A stretch of DNA of 64,000 nucleotides. Source: Prorocentrum cordatum (Eukaryota; Sar; Dinophyceae; Prorocentrales; Prorocentraceae). Of this stretch, positions 20,691-31,965 are shown piece by piece; position 1 is the stretch's first letter, and every line of letters starts with the position of its first letter. The notes beneath the pieces were generated by a model, which searched no databases, was not told the DNA's origin, and worked only from the letters and a program-made list of their open reading frames with translations. The stretch spans positions 74,955 through 138,954 of the forward strand of contig CAUYUJ010017655.1 of assembly GCA_963575745.1 (NCBI GenBank). The letters are read 5' to 3'. The translations under genes were made by a program, and so were the position numbers.

Positions 20691-21410
20691 TGCGGATAGA
20701 GTGGCTCGTGGCTTTTTTTACAGATGGTGAGGTGCTGATTGTGTGTATGGCGGTGCAGTTCATGATGCTGATATGTCGCTACTCCCTGGCAATGGGCGGG
20801 CCCAGCGATCATTGCCGAAACCTCCGACTCGACGTCCGGCCTCGCCCTGCTCTGCGCGAATTCCACTTCTGTCCATCACCTCTGCGCCGGGAGCGGCCAC
20901 GAAGTATGCTTCGACTGTGCCGTGTATGTCTCGTCGCGCGTTTGGCGCCTCCCGCCCGCCAGCTAACGCGTTCGGCACTGTCCGCGCGCTTGCCAAGCGC
21001 CGCCCGAAAAGCCTGCATTCTATGCCCAAATGCCCCTGGGGGCCGAACGAGGGTCCTGGTCGTGGGTCTGGCATGCAAGATTCCTTCTCTGGGGCGCGGT
21101 TCTTGCATGCTGGAAGCTGCCCCGGGCGGTGGAGCTTGATTGGGGCGGGGGGGGCGTGGTGTGCAACGACAAGATTGAGGGTGGTTGTCTTGTCCACGCG
21201 CGGTTTGCGCATGGCGGCGTAGCTCGTTCTTTGACCCCTCCTTTGCTGAAGATCGACCTTCGCCCGCGAAGGTCTGGCGAGGCCCGCCGTCGACGAAGCC
21301 CCGCGCAAGTGTGCGCTGCAGCAGGGGGCGCAGGATCAGCTTGGCCGCCTTCACCACGGCTCGAAAAGCCAAAAACGATTCGAAGAACAAGACGGTATAC
21401 ACATACATTT
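20691..21410. other. mixed sequence, no secure gene
   Basis: Competing open frames on both strands, none recognised. The minus strand near 21250-21400 reads FESFLAFRAVVKAAKLILRP, which could be the continuation of the reverse-transcriptase fragment beyond the foldback element at 21413-21545. Confidence 0.3.
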
Positions 21411-21412
21411 TT

Positions 21413-21545
21413 ACAGTCTTCGCGGATTTCTTGGATCGGCGTTGGGCCCCGTGGCGGCGCTTCCGGCGCCGCCCCTGGCGCGCCCTGCGCGCCGGGGACG
21501 GGGTTCAGCGCGGATTCAGGAAATCTGCGCGGACCGTCAACAGTT
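21413..21545. mobile_element. foldback element, family 1 copy B
   Basis: It has the same architecture and centre (GGCGCC-rich) as 6637-6775: CGCGGATTTCTTGGATCGGC on the left is mirrored by the right arm ending near 21540. Arms diverge more than in copy A. It lies directly at the edge of a decayed reverse-transcriptase frame, which it may interrupt. Confidence 0.7.
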
Positions 21546-21547
21546 TA

Positions 21548-21900
21548 TGTCTATGCTGGCTTTTTTGTTCATGTGACGATGGACCGCTATGCCGAGATGG
21601 CCGCTGGGCCACTCGTGGCGTCGGAGCCTCCTGGGTGCCAAGTGGGCCTGCGCGTCCAGCGAGAGAACCGCCGCAGGGAGAGCCTCCTGGTCCGCCACCT
21701 CCAGCAGCATGATCCGGTCAATGCTGTCGAAACATTTTTCCAGGCCCGCCATCGCTTCGATGGCGTAAGAATCGTGGCAACTGCGCCGTCGCCCAATTTT
21801 TAGTGGCACAGCGCGGCTCGGAGAGCGCTGCTGCCCTGGATCGCCGTGTCAGCAGCGACAGGATGGTGGTGAGGACCTATCCGCGTCATCGGTTTACTGC
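21548..21900 (-). pseudogene. LINE reverse-transcriptase fragment, decayed
   Basis: The minus strand reads AIQGSSALRAALCH (about 21850-21810), then a stop, and in a shifted frame AGLEKCFDSIDRIMLLEVAD followed by LDAQAHLAPRRLR. The LEKCFDSID segment resembles reverse-transcriptase motif A (normally xDxxKAFDxv). The first, catalytic Asp is replaced by Gly, so it would be inactive. The stop and frameshift confirm decay. Family assignment rests on motif memory of LINE reverse transcriptases; only about 100 residues remain. Confidence 0.55.
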
Positions 21901-21902
21901 GA

Positions 21903-21966
21903 CAGGTCTTGGAACTTCCCTTCGGGCCTACAGGGGGGGCCCTGCGTGGATGGGGGTTTGATGGCC
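21903..21966 (+). repeat. dispersed 60-bp repeat, copy A
   Basis: TCTTGGAACTTCCCTTCGGG, then CCTACAGGGGGGG, then GTGGATGGGGGTTTGATGG. The same block occurs inverted at 43437-43494 with about four differences. On the minus strand here it could be part of the LINE frame (reading PPVGPKGSSKTC). Confidence 0.65.
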
Positions 21967-22640
21967 TAGGGATGGGGTTCCAGAGTTGAGGTGTTCATAG
22001 ATGCCCGCGGGGCCCGAAATTTCAGAGTTGAGGTGTTGATCGATGCCCGCAGGGCCTTTTTCAACCATCAAGATTCCTCCTCGTCCGTCTTCCGTCCTCG
22101 TCCTCCTGCCCTTTGTCCCCCGCCTTCCTCCCAGGCGTCTCCTTCTCGTGCAAGGTGTTTCCTCTGGTGATCCTCCGCCGCGTGGGTTTGTCCGTGCGAT
22201 GTGCCCCCCCCCCCCCCCCCCCCCCCCATGCGCGTCATGATGTGTTATTGCCATCCCCCTCCTCATTCGTCAGTTTCCATCATTGCTCCTCTCCTTCACC
22301 TTTACTCCTTCCTCCTCATATCTTCTTCGTGCACGAAGTGCAAGTAGTGGAATCCGTTAGTAGAGGAGGGGTGGGGGAGGGGCAAAGGGTGGACAGGGAG
22401 AGGTGGAGGAGGGAAATGAGGGCAGCAACATGCAACAGAGTGCCACAACGCATGTCCGACCGACACTGGCTGCATGGCCCTGGACTCGGCTTTCCACGAT
22501 TGCATGATTGGCCATCGTAAAATCAATGGTAACTTCTACACGCATGGCAAACAACGGGCTGTCGGGCCCTGGATTCCGCATCCAACGAAGGTCTGAACAT
22601 AATTCCCCCCTTCTGTTTTGATGTGCGCCCCGTCGGTGCC
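21967..22640. other. non-coding stretch before the first large gene
   Basis: It includes two direct copies of CAGAGTTGAGGTGTT...GATGCCCGC (about 21990 and 22025), pyrimidine-rich runs and a 20-plus C homopolymer (22204-22226), then a purine-rich run (22360-22420). Likely intron, 5' untranslated or intergenic. Confidence 0.4.
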
Positions 22641-24977
22641 ATGGCTTCATGTGCGTCCATTGTGCCATGGCCCATTGCCGTTTGGGGTTCACAGTTTCAC
22701 GCGCCAGACACATCGGAGTCCGACGAAGATTTTCTCATTCCGAACTCACCGGACGATGGTTCAGATGAGGATTTGTTGAGTGCTGGGCCTCCTGATGCCC
22801 CCCCCGTGGAGCTGTGCCGTGGCAGTTCGGACGACGATGAGGATTTCTTGAGTGCCTGCCACCGCGGCCCGCCCGACCAGATCGCGCCCCACGGAGGCGC
22901 CCAGCATGGAGGTGCTTTACCAGTATCTGTTCTCGAGGCCGATGTCGCCACAGGCTACAGGCCCCAGCCGATTGTCAAGCGTGGCGCTCGCATCATGGAT
23001 GCCACTGCGAGGGCGTTGGCGTCCTCTGGCCTCGCGCTGCCTCCTGATGCATTCGGCGATGGTGTTCCCAAGTTGGTCAAGTTTCTGATTGGATGCGATG
23101 TTGACGGCCGCTCGAGCTCGACCATTGGGACTTCTACGAAGCTACGCGGGGAGTGCGGCACGGCGCTGTCAAAGTTTCATGAAAATTGCTGTGCCGTCGC
23201 CCATTGCACCTACCAGGTCCTCAAATGTTCTGCCGTTCGCTTCGCCAAGTCGATCATTGGGTTATCATCTCGGCCGTCCCTGGGAGACGCGAGTGGCTCA
23301 TCGGCACTGGTTCCAGGGATATTCTTCCAGTTCAGGGCGTACGATGGCACGATGCAGTGGCTGCGAGTGTTGGGTGATGTTCCCGTCGGCGACGGCGTGA
23401 TCTCATTGGAACCCACCGCCGCGAAATACGAAGTGAACGTTGCGGCCTCGTCGAAAGCATTTTGTATGTCGAGAGGTGCAGGTGCGGATCAGAAGTGGCT
23501 TACCTTCATTATGCGAGAACCTACGCTGCTGGCAACTTCGGACGGCACCACGGCTGAATCCATCAACCAGGCGATGTTGCACACGCAGTCGGACATCGAC
23601 GCCACTCTGGACAAAACATTCCTGAGGAGCGTCGACGTGGTCATCTCAGACGAAGCGGGCGCGAACACCCGTTACGAGAACTACAGGCGACACCTTCGGC
23701 CACACGCTGCGCCCCTTCATCTCTACTGCGATGCCCACAAGAAGGCGAAGGTCGCTTCGTTGGGCAGCGAAGTTCAGAAGCCGATCGACACCCTGATCAT
23801 TCGAACGCAGTTGTCCATGAGAGGAAATGCCCCTCGCATTTTGAGCAGCAGGAGAGAGATTTTGTGCGAGCGCTTGGTGGTCATCGTGGGCGGGCGCCTC
23901 AGTGACGACGAGTATCAGCACAGCAAGGCCGTGTTCGACACTTTCCTGCCAGTGCGGACATCGGCCGAGATGTTTCGCCGACAGCTGGTCCAGAGCCTCT
24001 GGAATGGCAACCTGCGCAGGTCAGACCGCGTCGAACACCTGTGCAATGGTTGCTGCAAGTCCCGATCGCAGACGCTCCACTTGATGCAAACGGTTGGGCT
24101 CCGAGCTCTGACCAAGCACATGGCCACCGTCATGGACAGGCAGAATAGGACTGGAGCCCATCTCAGTGTTGGTGGATTGTGCCTTCCATCGTTTGTCCAC
24201 AACCTTCTTCCAGAGGCGTTTATGAGAGTGTTCTTGGGTTCCGTTCCAGCTCACGTCGATGAAGAAGGCGTGGGCGACGCTGGCGCCGACAGAGCGAACA
24301 ACGGCAAGCCTGGACAGGGCGAGTTGAAGGGGGCTGAAGTTTCGGTGTGGAGAGAGGACAGGGAGGCCAAGATATCTCGCACGTTGAGTTGGTTGGCGAG
24401 CGGTTCGTGTCACGACGACGTCTACATCTTCGCTGTGTCCCGCGAGCCGTGCAGCATTATGATGTTGAAGGAGTTGCAGCGCGGCGGAGTGGAGTGGGAT
24501 ATCAAGCAGCAGCGTGAGCTCCTCGCCTCAGGGTCGAGGACTTACGCGCTGTGGGAAGCCGCTGGGCTTCGGGACGTCCACGACTTCATTGCCCAGATTG
24601 GTCAGCTCACATGGGGCGAGGGCCAGTGGTCGCTACTGTCCGACGTGACCGAAGAGAGGCAGCTACACATATTCTCGCTCTGTGCTCGCCTGTCGGCCAG
24701 CGCCTTTCAGCTCATCGAGGTCAGGCACCGACGGTCGCCTTACAGCACGTTCGCGGCGCTCAAGAACGACGACGGCCTTCGCGAGATTGGGAAGTTGCCT
24801 GGATGCATGTTGGACGACTACACTGACAATTTTGTGGGGTACTCTGAGGCCCGAGGTGGAGTGGACGGAGGCATCGCTCGGGCAGAGTTGGCTGGCGCGC
24901 TGTCCCTCATGATGACCAACACAGCCTTCATCGAGCGCTCCCACAGTGAGAATCAGATGCAGGCCAATGCCAGGCCT
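22641..24977 (+). CDS. large gene A, exon 1, unknown expanded-family protein
   Basis: 779 codons from the first in-frame ATG. An in-frame TAA lies upstream at 22530. The N-terminus has three acidic repeats of the form SDEDFL / SDEDLLS / DDEDFLSA (residues about 15-70). The central region contains DVVISDEAGANTRYE (from residue 332), LYCDAHKK (C363, H366) and LCNGCC (C468, C471, C472). Asp-x(n)-Asn followed by Cys-x2-His recalls the spacing in hAT-type transposases, but this is only a resemblance and I do not assign that function. A late ERSHSEN motif lies just before the intron. Codon use is regular and the frame long, so it is genuinely coding or recently was. I recognise the general style as a dinoflagellate-specific multicopy family of unknown role. 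Confidence 0.75.
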
Positions 24978-25204
24978 GTGGATGGCGGCACTAAGGGAGG
25001 GATGGGGGAGGAGGAGGATAGGGAGGAGGAGGACGGAGGATGGCGGACAGGGGTAATGAGTCGGATGCGGGGGGAGGATCGATGGGACAGGAGGTCGGGT
25101 GGGTAGTAAGAGCTTGCTGATGAGGGGGGTTGCGACCCCCTCGGAGGCAGTTCTCTTGGGGCACTGACGCGTTGTCTCTATCTGGAAGTTTCCTTTTTCG
25201 GCAG
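24978..25204 (+). other. intron of gene A
   Basis: The frame changes here and the sequence turns GAG/GGA-rich. A GTGGAT donor at 24978 and a pyrimidine tract TTTCCTTTTTCGGCAG ending at 25204 join the exons in phase 0. An alternative donor is GC at 24963. Length 227 bp with the preferred borders. Confidence 0.6.
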
Positions 25205-27366
25205 CAGCGGAAATGGCAGAGGGAGACCTTCAAGCATTGGAGTTCTGCGACGTCACACGAGGCCAGAAAACAAGCAGCACGGCAGCAAGAGCGAGCCACC
25301 ATGCCACAGAACAGATCAAAATGGATGTGGCGAGCTTTCGTCCACTTGGAGGGCGCAGGTCGCCTGATGGACCACGCGTTCGGCATGGAACTCTCCGCTC
25401 GCTATCGTGGCCTCAGCGCCGAGGAGTTGAAACCGTGCGAGGACCTGGCGAGCATCGCCATCCAGGAGCATCTGGCTGGGCGGCGGGCCTTTGGGCGACC
25501 GATCCGACCCTCGACGTCCAAGCCCTTGAGTCGCGCTGGCCAGGTGCTGGTGGCCGCCACGGCGGGCTCTGGCGGCCAGGCGGCAGCCGTTGTCGACGCA
25601 GCGGCCCTCTCCAGCGAGAGCGTCATCTTGCAGCGCGCCTCCCTCGAGCAGGAGCGGCACCGGGCGGCGTGTGCCGCCGAGCGAGCTCGACTCCAGCGCG
25701 CAGCTGGCGACCTACGCCGATCTTCTGAGCGTGATGTCACTGGCATTGCTCAGGATTGGCGCGTCATCTCGGGCGGCCTCCCAGCGTCTACATCTGGCGA
25801 TTTATCCGTGCAGCGCTCGCTCGTGCCTTCGATGGTGTATACGAGGACCACCGACTCCATCATCTCAGAAGTATTGGCTGCGCTCGACACCAGCAGTCTG
25901 AAGGTCGAGGCCGCTAAGTGGGCGAGGCTGCACACGCACACGACCGAGGCGAAGTGCGACCGCCTGCATGCTCCAAGGAGGGTCAGGCGATTTTGTTGGG
26001 AGGCTGAGTATTGTGTATGCACGGGGCCGTCCCGAATTGCCAAGACGTTCCATGACAGGCTGATGGTCGTTTGGCGCGTGCTCGGGTACGGGCTCGGGGG
26101 GAAGGACTTCAACGAGAAGTTGCGGCGGGGCCTCCTTGTGATCAAGTTTACTTGTCATGGTCTGGTCGCCGCGCCCCTGGAGGCCCCTCGCGACGGCGGC
26201 GGAGCCTCGGCTATCGCGCCAGCGGACCCCCACCCATCCATCGAGCTGCTCTACCACGTCTCCGTCCATTGCGGGCGGCCTTGGAGACCTACTTTTTCTA
26301 GGATGTGCTGGGACTCGCGCGAAGATCGGCCTGGGTGCCGCGGCGTTGCTCCCCTGTTGCGCGAGGGCTTCCAGGCCAACGCGTTTGACACTATGACAGT
26401 ATGGAAGGTTGCCATGGACTGTTTCGACGAGAGCTGGACGAAGCGCCCAATAGGTGTGGAAGTGCACGAGCTGCATGCTGATCGCCGTCGGCTTGCTGCG
26501 TGCCAACCCACTCGGCAGCGGGTCAAGGACGTTCCGTTGCTGGAGTGCGACCTCTGGAATGTGAAGCCCCCTCCTCCGAAGCCTCGGAAGAGGAAGGCGC
26601 ACCCGACGGACGCCGCAGGTCCCGCCAGGCGTCCCGCTGCAGCCCTGGAGGACGCGGAGGACGATGACGATGACGGTGTCGACGGGGCGAGCAGCGAGGA
26701 CCCTCCCGAGGATGATGATTTTGACGCCGAGGGGGGTGGAGGCGAACCTGGCCCCGAGGAGGGGGACTTCGACCAGGAGGCGTGGGACTTGTTCGGGTGG
26801 AGCGACGGTGAAGCTGATGATGAACCAGTCGGCAAGGGATGTGAGGGCAGCGGTGCAGGCGTGCCAGTTGACGATGCAGATGTAGATCCTGTGCCTCCTC
26901 CTCCTCCTGAGCCCGATGACCTTTTCGACGTTGCAGTGGCTGGGGCAGCGGAGTCGGGCGAGTTGCCGCCCGTCTTTCGCGGCCCCGAGATAAGTTCAAG
27001 CATGGAATTGCAGTGCCAGGCGGAATCACCAAGCATTGCGAGCCTGATCGTTTCACAGCCGAGTGCAGACGCCATTCGGAAGGCAAGACGAAGTGCGTTC
27101 TCAGCCGCACTAGCCGCGAGAGCAAGGAGGCAGCCAGAGCAGGGCAGGGGCGGCCTCTTGCCTTGATGGTCGCGTGGCTCGGCAATTGCCCCGACGGCCT
27201 GACGCGGCATGATCATGTGCACATCTGGGATCCGACCCCAGAGCAGAGGCGTGCTGCTCGGAGGTGGCTCCTGGGCTTGAGGGGCAGCGGCGCCGCTGAC
27301 TTGCGCGGCGTCGAGAGGCCGAGGCGCCCTGGAGAGGCCGACGAGCCAGATCACATTCCGAAGTGA
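25205..27366 (+). CDS. large gene A, exon 2, with probable frameshift near 26990
   Basis: The first frame begins QRKWQRETFKHWSS and continues through a predicted helical region to an acidic, Asp/Glu-rich low-complexity segment (about 26650-26900). In that frame it would stop at 27164-27166. In the next frame, from about 26990, a better protein-like reading appears: DKFKHGIAVPGGITKHCEP, TAECRRH, KTKCVLS, GRPLALMVAWLGNCPD, ending with TGA at 27364-27366. This contains a C-x9-C-x2-H-x6-C pattern. The switch needs a one- or two-base indel or a cryptic intron. It may be a real disabling mutation, an assembly error or splicing I cannot see. Function unknown. Confidence 0.65.
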
Positions 27367-27369
27367 ATA

Positions 27370-28267
27370 GTGAGAAAATGCACACGCTATGATGTTGTCC
27401 TTATCTGCCCACGTCGATCTCTCAATGTTTGATGCTGCGTATGTCCCCGCGGGTCGTTCTTCACAATTTGATGGCCCCATCGGCTTCCAGCGCGGTCCGT
27501 GCGAGGAGTGCGCCGAAGCGATCCTTGTGTTGGGTGTTCCAGCGCGGTCCGTGTGAGGGGTGTGCCGATGCGCATTTGCCACCCTCGTTCCTCTCCCCCT
27601 TTCGCCCCCTTACCCCCGCAACCTTTCAGCCAAGCTCTTGCGTGTTGTTGGCCCGACGAGGCCCTTCCCCGACAAATGCATCACGGCCGCGTCGGCTTTG
27701 AACTTGTTTGCCCGCCGCCTGCAGGTGGCGCCGCGAGCCGCCTGGAGGGCCAAGAGGCCACCCATCCCCCGAGAAGGCCCAATGCGTTTCCGAGCGGCCC
27801 CAGTTAAGCCTCCAAGGAGCCCCCCAAACGGCCGCCCATAGCTTCCACGGGCGCCCGAAATGCGCCCTCGAGGTTTCACGCGCACCAGCGAGGCTTTTAA
27901 CACATCCCAAACCGTGTGTTCAGAACCGCGCGACCGAGCCGTCGCAAAGGGTGTTCTTTGGAACCAGCATGTGTTGGGCTCTCCAGCGGGCCTCCTGTTC
28001 TACCAGTGGATCGCGTGGGGGTGGGGGTAGTCGGCCCCTCTGGGGGGGGGGGGGGGGGGGATGGGCCATCTTAAGGCGAAGTGGGGGCTGGTGCCGACGC
28101 CGTGCCGTGCCGTTAGCCTGATTACACGTTACGGTCTTTTAAATTGACGGGTTCGCGTGAGGGGTGTGCCGAGGCGAGCTGTGCGATGGGTGTGCCGAAA
28201 CGATCCGTGCGAGGGGCGTGCAGAGACGACCCTCGCATGGGGCGCGTGCGTGCACCGAGAGAATAGT
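27370..28267 (+). other. spacer with short repeats
   Basis: A 30-40-bp motif GGTCCGTGCGAGG.GTG.GCCGA occurs twice near 27495-27580 and three to four times at 28150-28245. The rest shows no gene. A G homopolymer of about 18 lies at 28042-28060. Confidence 0.5.
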
Positions 28268-30980
28268 TGTTGTAATCCAGGGGCTGGCGCCCATCGATGG
28301 CTGGCGCCACCGCCCCACCTCCGCCAGGCCCCTGTCGAGGGGGGCGCGCCTGCGAGGGGTGCGCCCAAATAGATCCCTTTCCTGAAACTCCAGGAGGGGA
28401 GCTGAAGAGGCCCCGCGCGGCCCAGAGCCTCGTTCGGAAACCTCCCGCGCGGGGGGTTCCGAACTCAGTGAACCCCGCGGGACCTATGGCCCTGTAGGGC
28501 ACAGGGCCCCGCGGGGTTGGGCTCAGGGCCTCCCAGGGCACAGGGTTTCACGAGGTCCCCTTTGGGGTCAGACAGGGCCTCCGTGGCCTAAGGCCTGGTT
28601 CGGCGCACCCCGCGCGGGAAACACCGAACCCTATGGGCCCCGCGAGGCAGCGGGCTTGCAGGGCCTGGGGTCTCGCGGGGTTGGGCTCAGGGCCTCCCAG
28701 GGCCCAGGGTTTTCACGAGGTCCCCTTTGGGCTCAGATTGGGCTTCCGTGGCCCAAGGCGTTTTTTTCGGCGCGCCGCTGGCGTGCCCAGGGCCGCAGCC
28801 CTCTCAGGGGATCCGCGGAGCTACTAGATTAACCATGTGGTCTGGGGGAAGAACTCGCGGACGTCGCTTGGAGCCTTATTGTGCCAGCCCGAAGCATTTT
28901 GTTTTGTTTTGTTTGTTTGTTTGTTTGTTTGTTTTGCCAGACCATGATGTTGCGTGGGCCCGCGCGAGGATCAATGTGTCGAGTGCCCACTTGCCAGCGC
29001 CTCAATGCCCTCCAGTTGCGCAGGTGCGACCCGCGTTTGGCGGCGTCGTGCGCCGAGAGAAAACTTGCTGCAATCCAGGGGCTGACGCCCATCGATGGCT
29101 GACGCCGCACCCCCGCCTCCGCCAGGCCCCTTTCGAGGGGGGCGCGCCTGCGAGGGGTGCGCCCAAATAGATCCCTTTCCTGAAACTCCAAGAGGGGAGC
29201 TGAAGAGGCCCCGCGCGGCCCAGGGCTTCGTTCGGAAACCTCCCGCGCGGGGGGTTCCGAACTCTGTGAACCCCGCGAGACCTCTGGCCCTGCAGGGCCT
29301 GGGGTCTCGCGGGGTTGGGCTCAGGGCCTCGCAGGGCCCAGGTTTTCACGAGGTCACCTTTGGGGTCAGACAGGGCCTCCGTGGCCCAGGGCCTGGTTCG
29401 GCGCACCCCGCGCGGGAAACACCGAACCCTATGAGCCCCGCGAGGCAGCGGGCTTGCAGGGCCTGGGGTCTCGCGGGGTTGGGCTCAGGGCCTCCCAGGG
29501 CCCAGGGTTTCACGAGGTCACCTTTGGGCTCAGACAGGGCCCCTGTGGCCCAAGGCCTGGTTCGGCGCCCCCCCCCCCCCCCCCCCTCCCCCCCCCAGCG
29601 GGGGACGCCGAACCCTATGAACCCCGCGAGGCAGCTGGCTTGCAGGGCCCAGGGTCTCGCGGGGTTGGGCTCAGGGCCTCCCAGGGCCCAGGGTTTCACG
29701 AGGTCTCCTTTGGGCTCAGATAGGGCCTCCGTGGCCCAAGGTTTTTCGGCGCGCCGCTGGCGTGCCCAGGACCGCAGCCCTCTCAGGGGATCAGCGGTGC
29801 TACTAGATTAACCATGTGGTTTGGGGGAAGAACTCGCTGGCGTCGCTTGGAGCCTTATTGTGTCCGCCCGAAGCATGAGTTTTTTTTGGGCCAGACCATG
29901 GTGCTGCGTGGGCTCGCGCGAGGATCAATGTTTCGAGTGTCCACGTGCCAACTCCTCAATGCCCTCCAGTTGCGCAGGTGCGACCCGCGTTTGGCGGTGT
30001 CGTGCACCGAGGGAAAACTTGCTGCAATCCAGGGGCTGACGCCCATCGATGGCTGACGCCACTCCCCCGCCTGCGCCATGCCCCTTTCGAGGGGGGCGCG
30101 CCTGCGAGGTGTGCGCCCAAATAGATCCCTTTCCTGTAACTCCAGGAGGGGGGCTGAAGAGGCCCCGCGCGGCCCAGGGCCTCGTTCGGGACCCCCCCGC
30201 GCGGGGGGTTCCGAACACTGTGAACCCCGCTGGGCCTCTGGCCCTGTAGGGCACGGGGTCTCGCGGGGTTGGGCTCAGGGCCTCCCAGGGCACAGGGTTT
30301 CACGAGGCCCCCTTTGGGCTCATACAGGGCCTCCGTGGCCCAAGGCCTGGTTCGGTGCACCCCGCGCGGGAAGCGCCGAACCCTATGCGCCCCGCGAGGC
30401 AGCGGGCTTGCAGGGCCTGGGGTCTCGCGGGGTTGGGCTCAGGGCCTCCCAGGGCCCAGGGTTTTCACGAGGTCACCTTTGGGCTCAGACAGGGCCTCCG
30501 TGGCCCAAGGCCTGGTTCGGTGCCCCCACCCCACCCCCCCCCATGCGGGGAACGCCGAACCCTATGAACCCCGCGAGGCAGCTGGCTTGCAGGGCCTGGG
30601 GTATCGCGGGGCTGGGCTCAGGGCCTTCCAGGGCCCAGGGTTTCACGAGGTCCCCTTTGGGCTCAGATAGGGCCTCCGTGGCCCAATGTGTTTTTCTGCG
30701 CACCGCTGGCGTGCCCAGGGCCGCAGCCCTCTCGGGGGATCAGCGGGGCTTATATCAACCATGTGGTTTGGGGGAAGAACTCGCGGGCGTCGCTTGGGGC
30801 CTTATTGGGCCCGCCCGAAGGATGCGTTTTCTTGTCAGGCCATGATGCTGCGTGGGTTTGCGCGGGGATCGCTGTTTCGAGGGCCCATGTGCCAAGGCCG
30901 CGAGGTCTTCCGCGTGGCGGCGGTGTCGTGCGCCGAGAGAATAGCCGTTGCAACCCAGGGGCTGGCGCCCATCGATGGCT
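28268..30980 (+). repeat. three GC-rich macrorepeat units
   Basis: The anchor GCCCATCGATGGCTG occurs at 28288, 29087, 30041 and 30967, giving units of about 799, 954 and 926 bp. Each unit carries the same order: AGATCCCTTTCCTG, a CGCGCGGGGGGTTCCGAAC hairpin-like block, one to three 164-bp subunits (GGCCTGGTTCGG at 29390 and 29554), CTCTC.GGGGATC.GCGG, an ACCATGTGGTTTGGGGGAAG block and CGCCGAGAGAA. Differences in subunit number explain the length differences. One unit contains a C homopolymer near 29568-29596. Confidence 0.85.
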
Positions 30981-31047
30981 GACGCCGCTCCCCGCCTCCG
31001 CCAGGCCACTCCCCCGCCTCCGCCAGCCCCCCCCTCCCCCCCCCCCC

Positions 31048-31965
31048 GTGACTGTTCGATCCAGTTGCCGCCCCCGAGCGCGTCATCGCAACCCGTGAAC
31101 TTAACCGTCGAGACGAGGCGCGGCGGAACCCATAATTTTGCAAAGCCCCCCCCCCCCGCCCCTACCCGCCGCCAGCGCGCACGCGCGCGCGCGCACACCC
31201 GCGGCAAGGACCAAGATTTTGCAAAGCCCCCTCACCCCCCCCCCCCCCCCCCTCCCCCCTCCCCCGCACCCACCACCACGCGCGCACATACTCCAATGCC
31301 AGAAGTTTTACGAAAGCGCACCTCCCACACACCCCCACCCACAACCACCGTGCACACACGCGCACGCACACCCGCGGCAAGGTCCAAGATTTTGCAAAAA
31401 NNNNNNNNNNNNNNNNNNNNNNNNNNNNNNNNNNNNNNNNNNNNNNNNNNNNNNNNNNNNNNNNNNNNNNNNNNNNNNNNNNNNNNNNNNNNNNNNNNNN
31501 ACGCACACACGCACACACGCACACACGCACGCACGCACACACGCACACACGCACACACACACACACGCACACACACACACACACTCACACACACACACAC
31601 ACTCACACACACACACACAACCACACACACACACTCACACACACACACACACACTCGCAGCACTTTCCAATGCCAAAGATTTTGCAAAGCCCCCACCCCC
31701 CCACCCACCACCACCACCACACGCGCACACGCACTCACACTCGCGGCAAGGCCCGACATTTTACAACAGCCCCCCCACACACACACACACACACACACGC
31801 ACGCACATGCGCGCGCGCTGCACACACACACGCCACGCACGCACATGCGCGCGCGCTGCAATTTCCGAAAGTTTGCAAAGTCCCCACCGCCCCCCCTTCC
31901 CCCGCGCCCACCGCCACCGCGCGCGCGCGCTGGCTGCAATGTCAGCAATTTAGAAAAGCTCCCGC
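31048..31965 (+). repeat. C-rich minisatellite array A, with gap
   Basis: It starts with CTGTTCGATCCAGT and CCCGAGCGCGTCATCG. Units of about 100-130 bp follow, each with GCGGCAAGG(T/C)CC, ATTTTGCAAAG, a poly-C run and a CACCACCGC/CACACACG segment. The CA-rich part expands to (CACA)n next to the gap. Array B (32888-34690) has the same starting sequence. Confidence 0.75.
31401..31500. other. assembly gap (100 N)
   Basis: Exactly 100 N inside array A, so its true length here is unknown. Confidence 0.99.

Noticed and set aside
26251-27582. 443-codon minus-strand frame opposite gene A exon 2
   Set aside because: Ser/Pro-rich shadow of an acidic coding segment.
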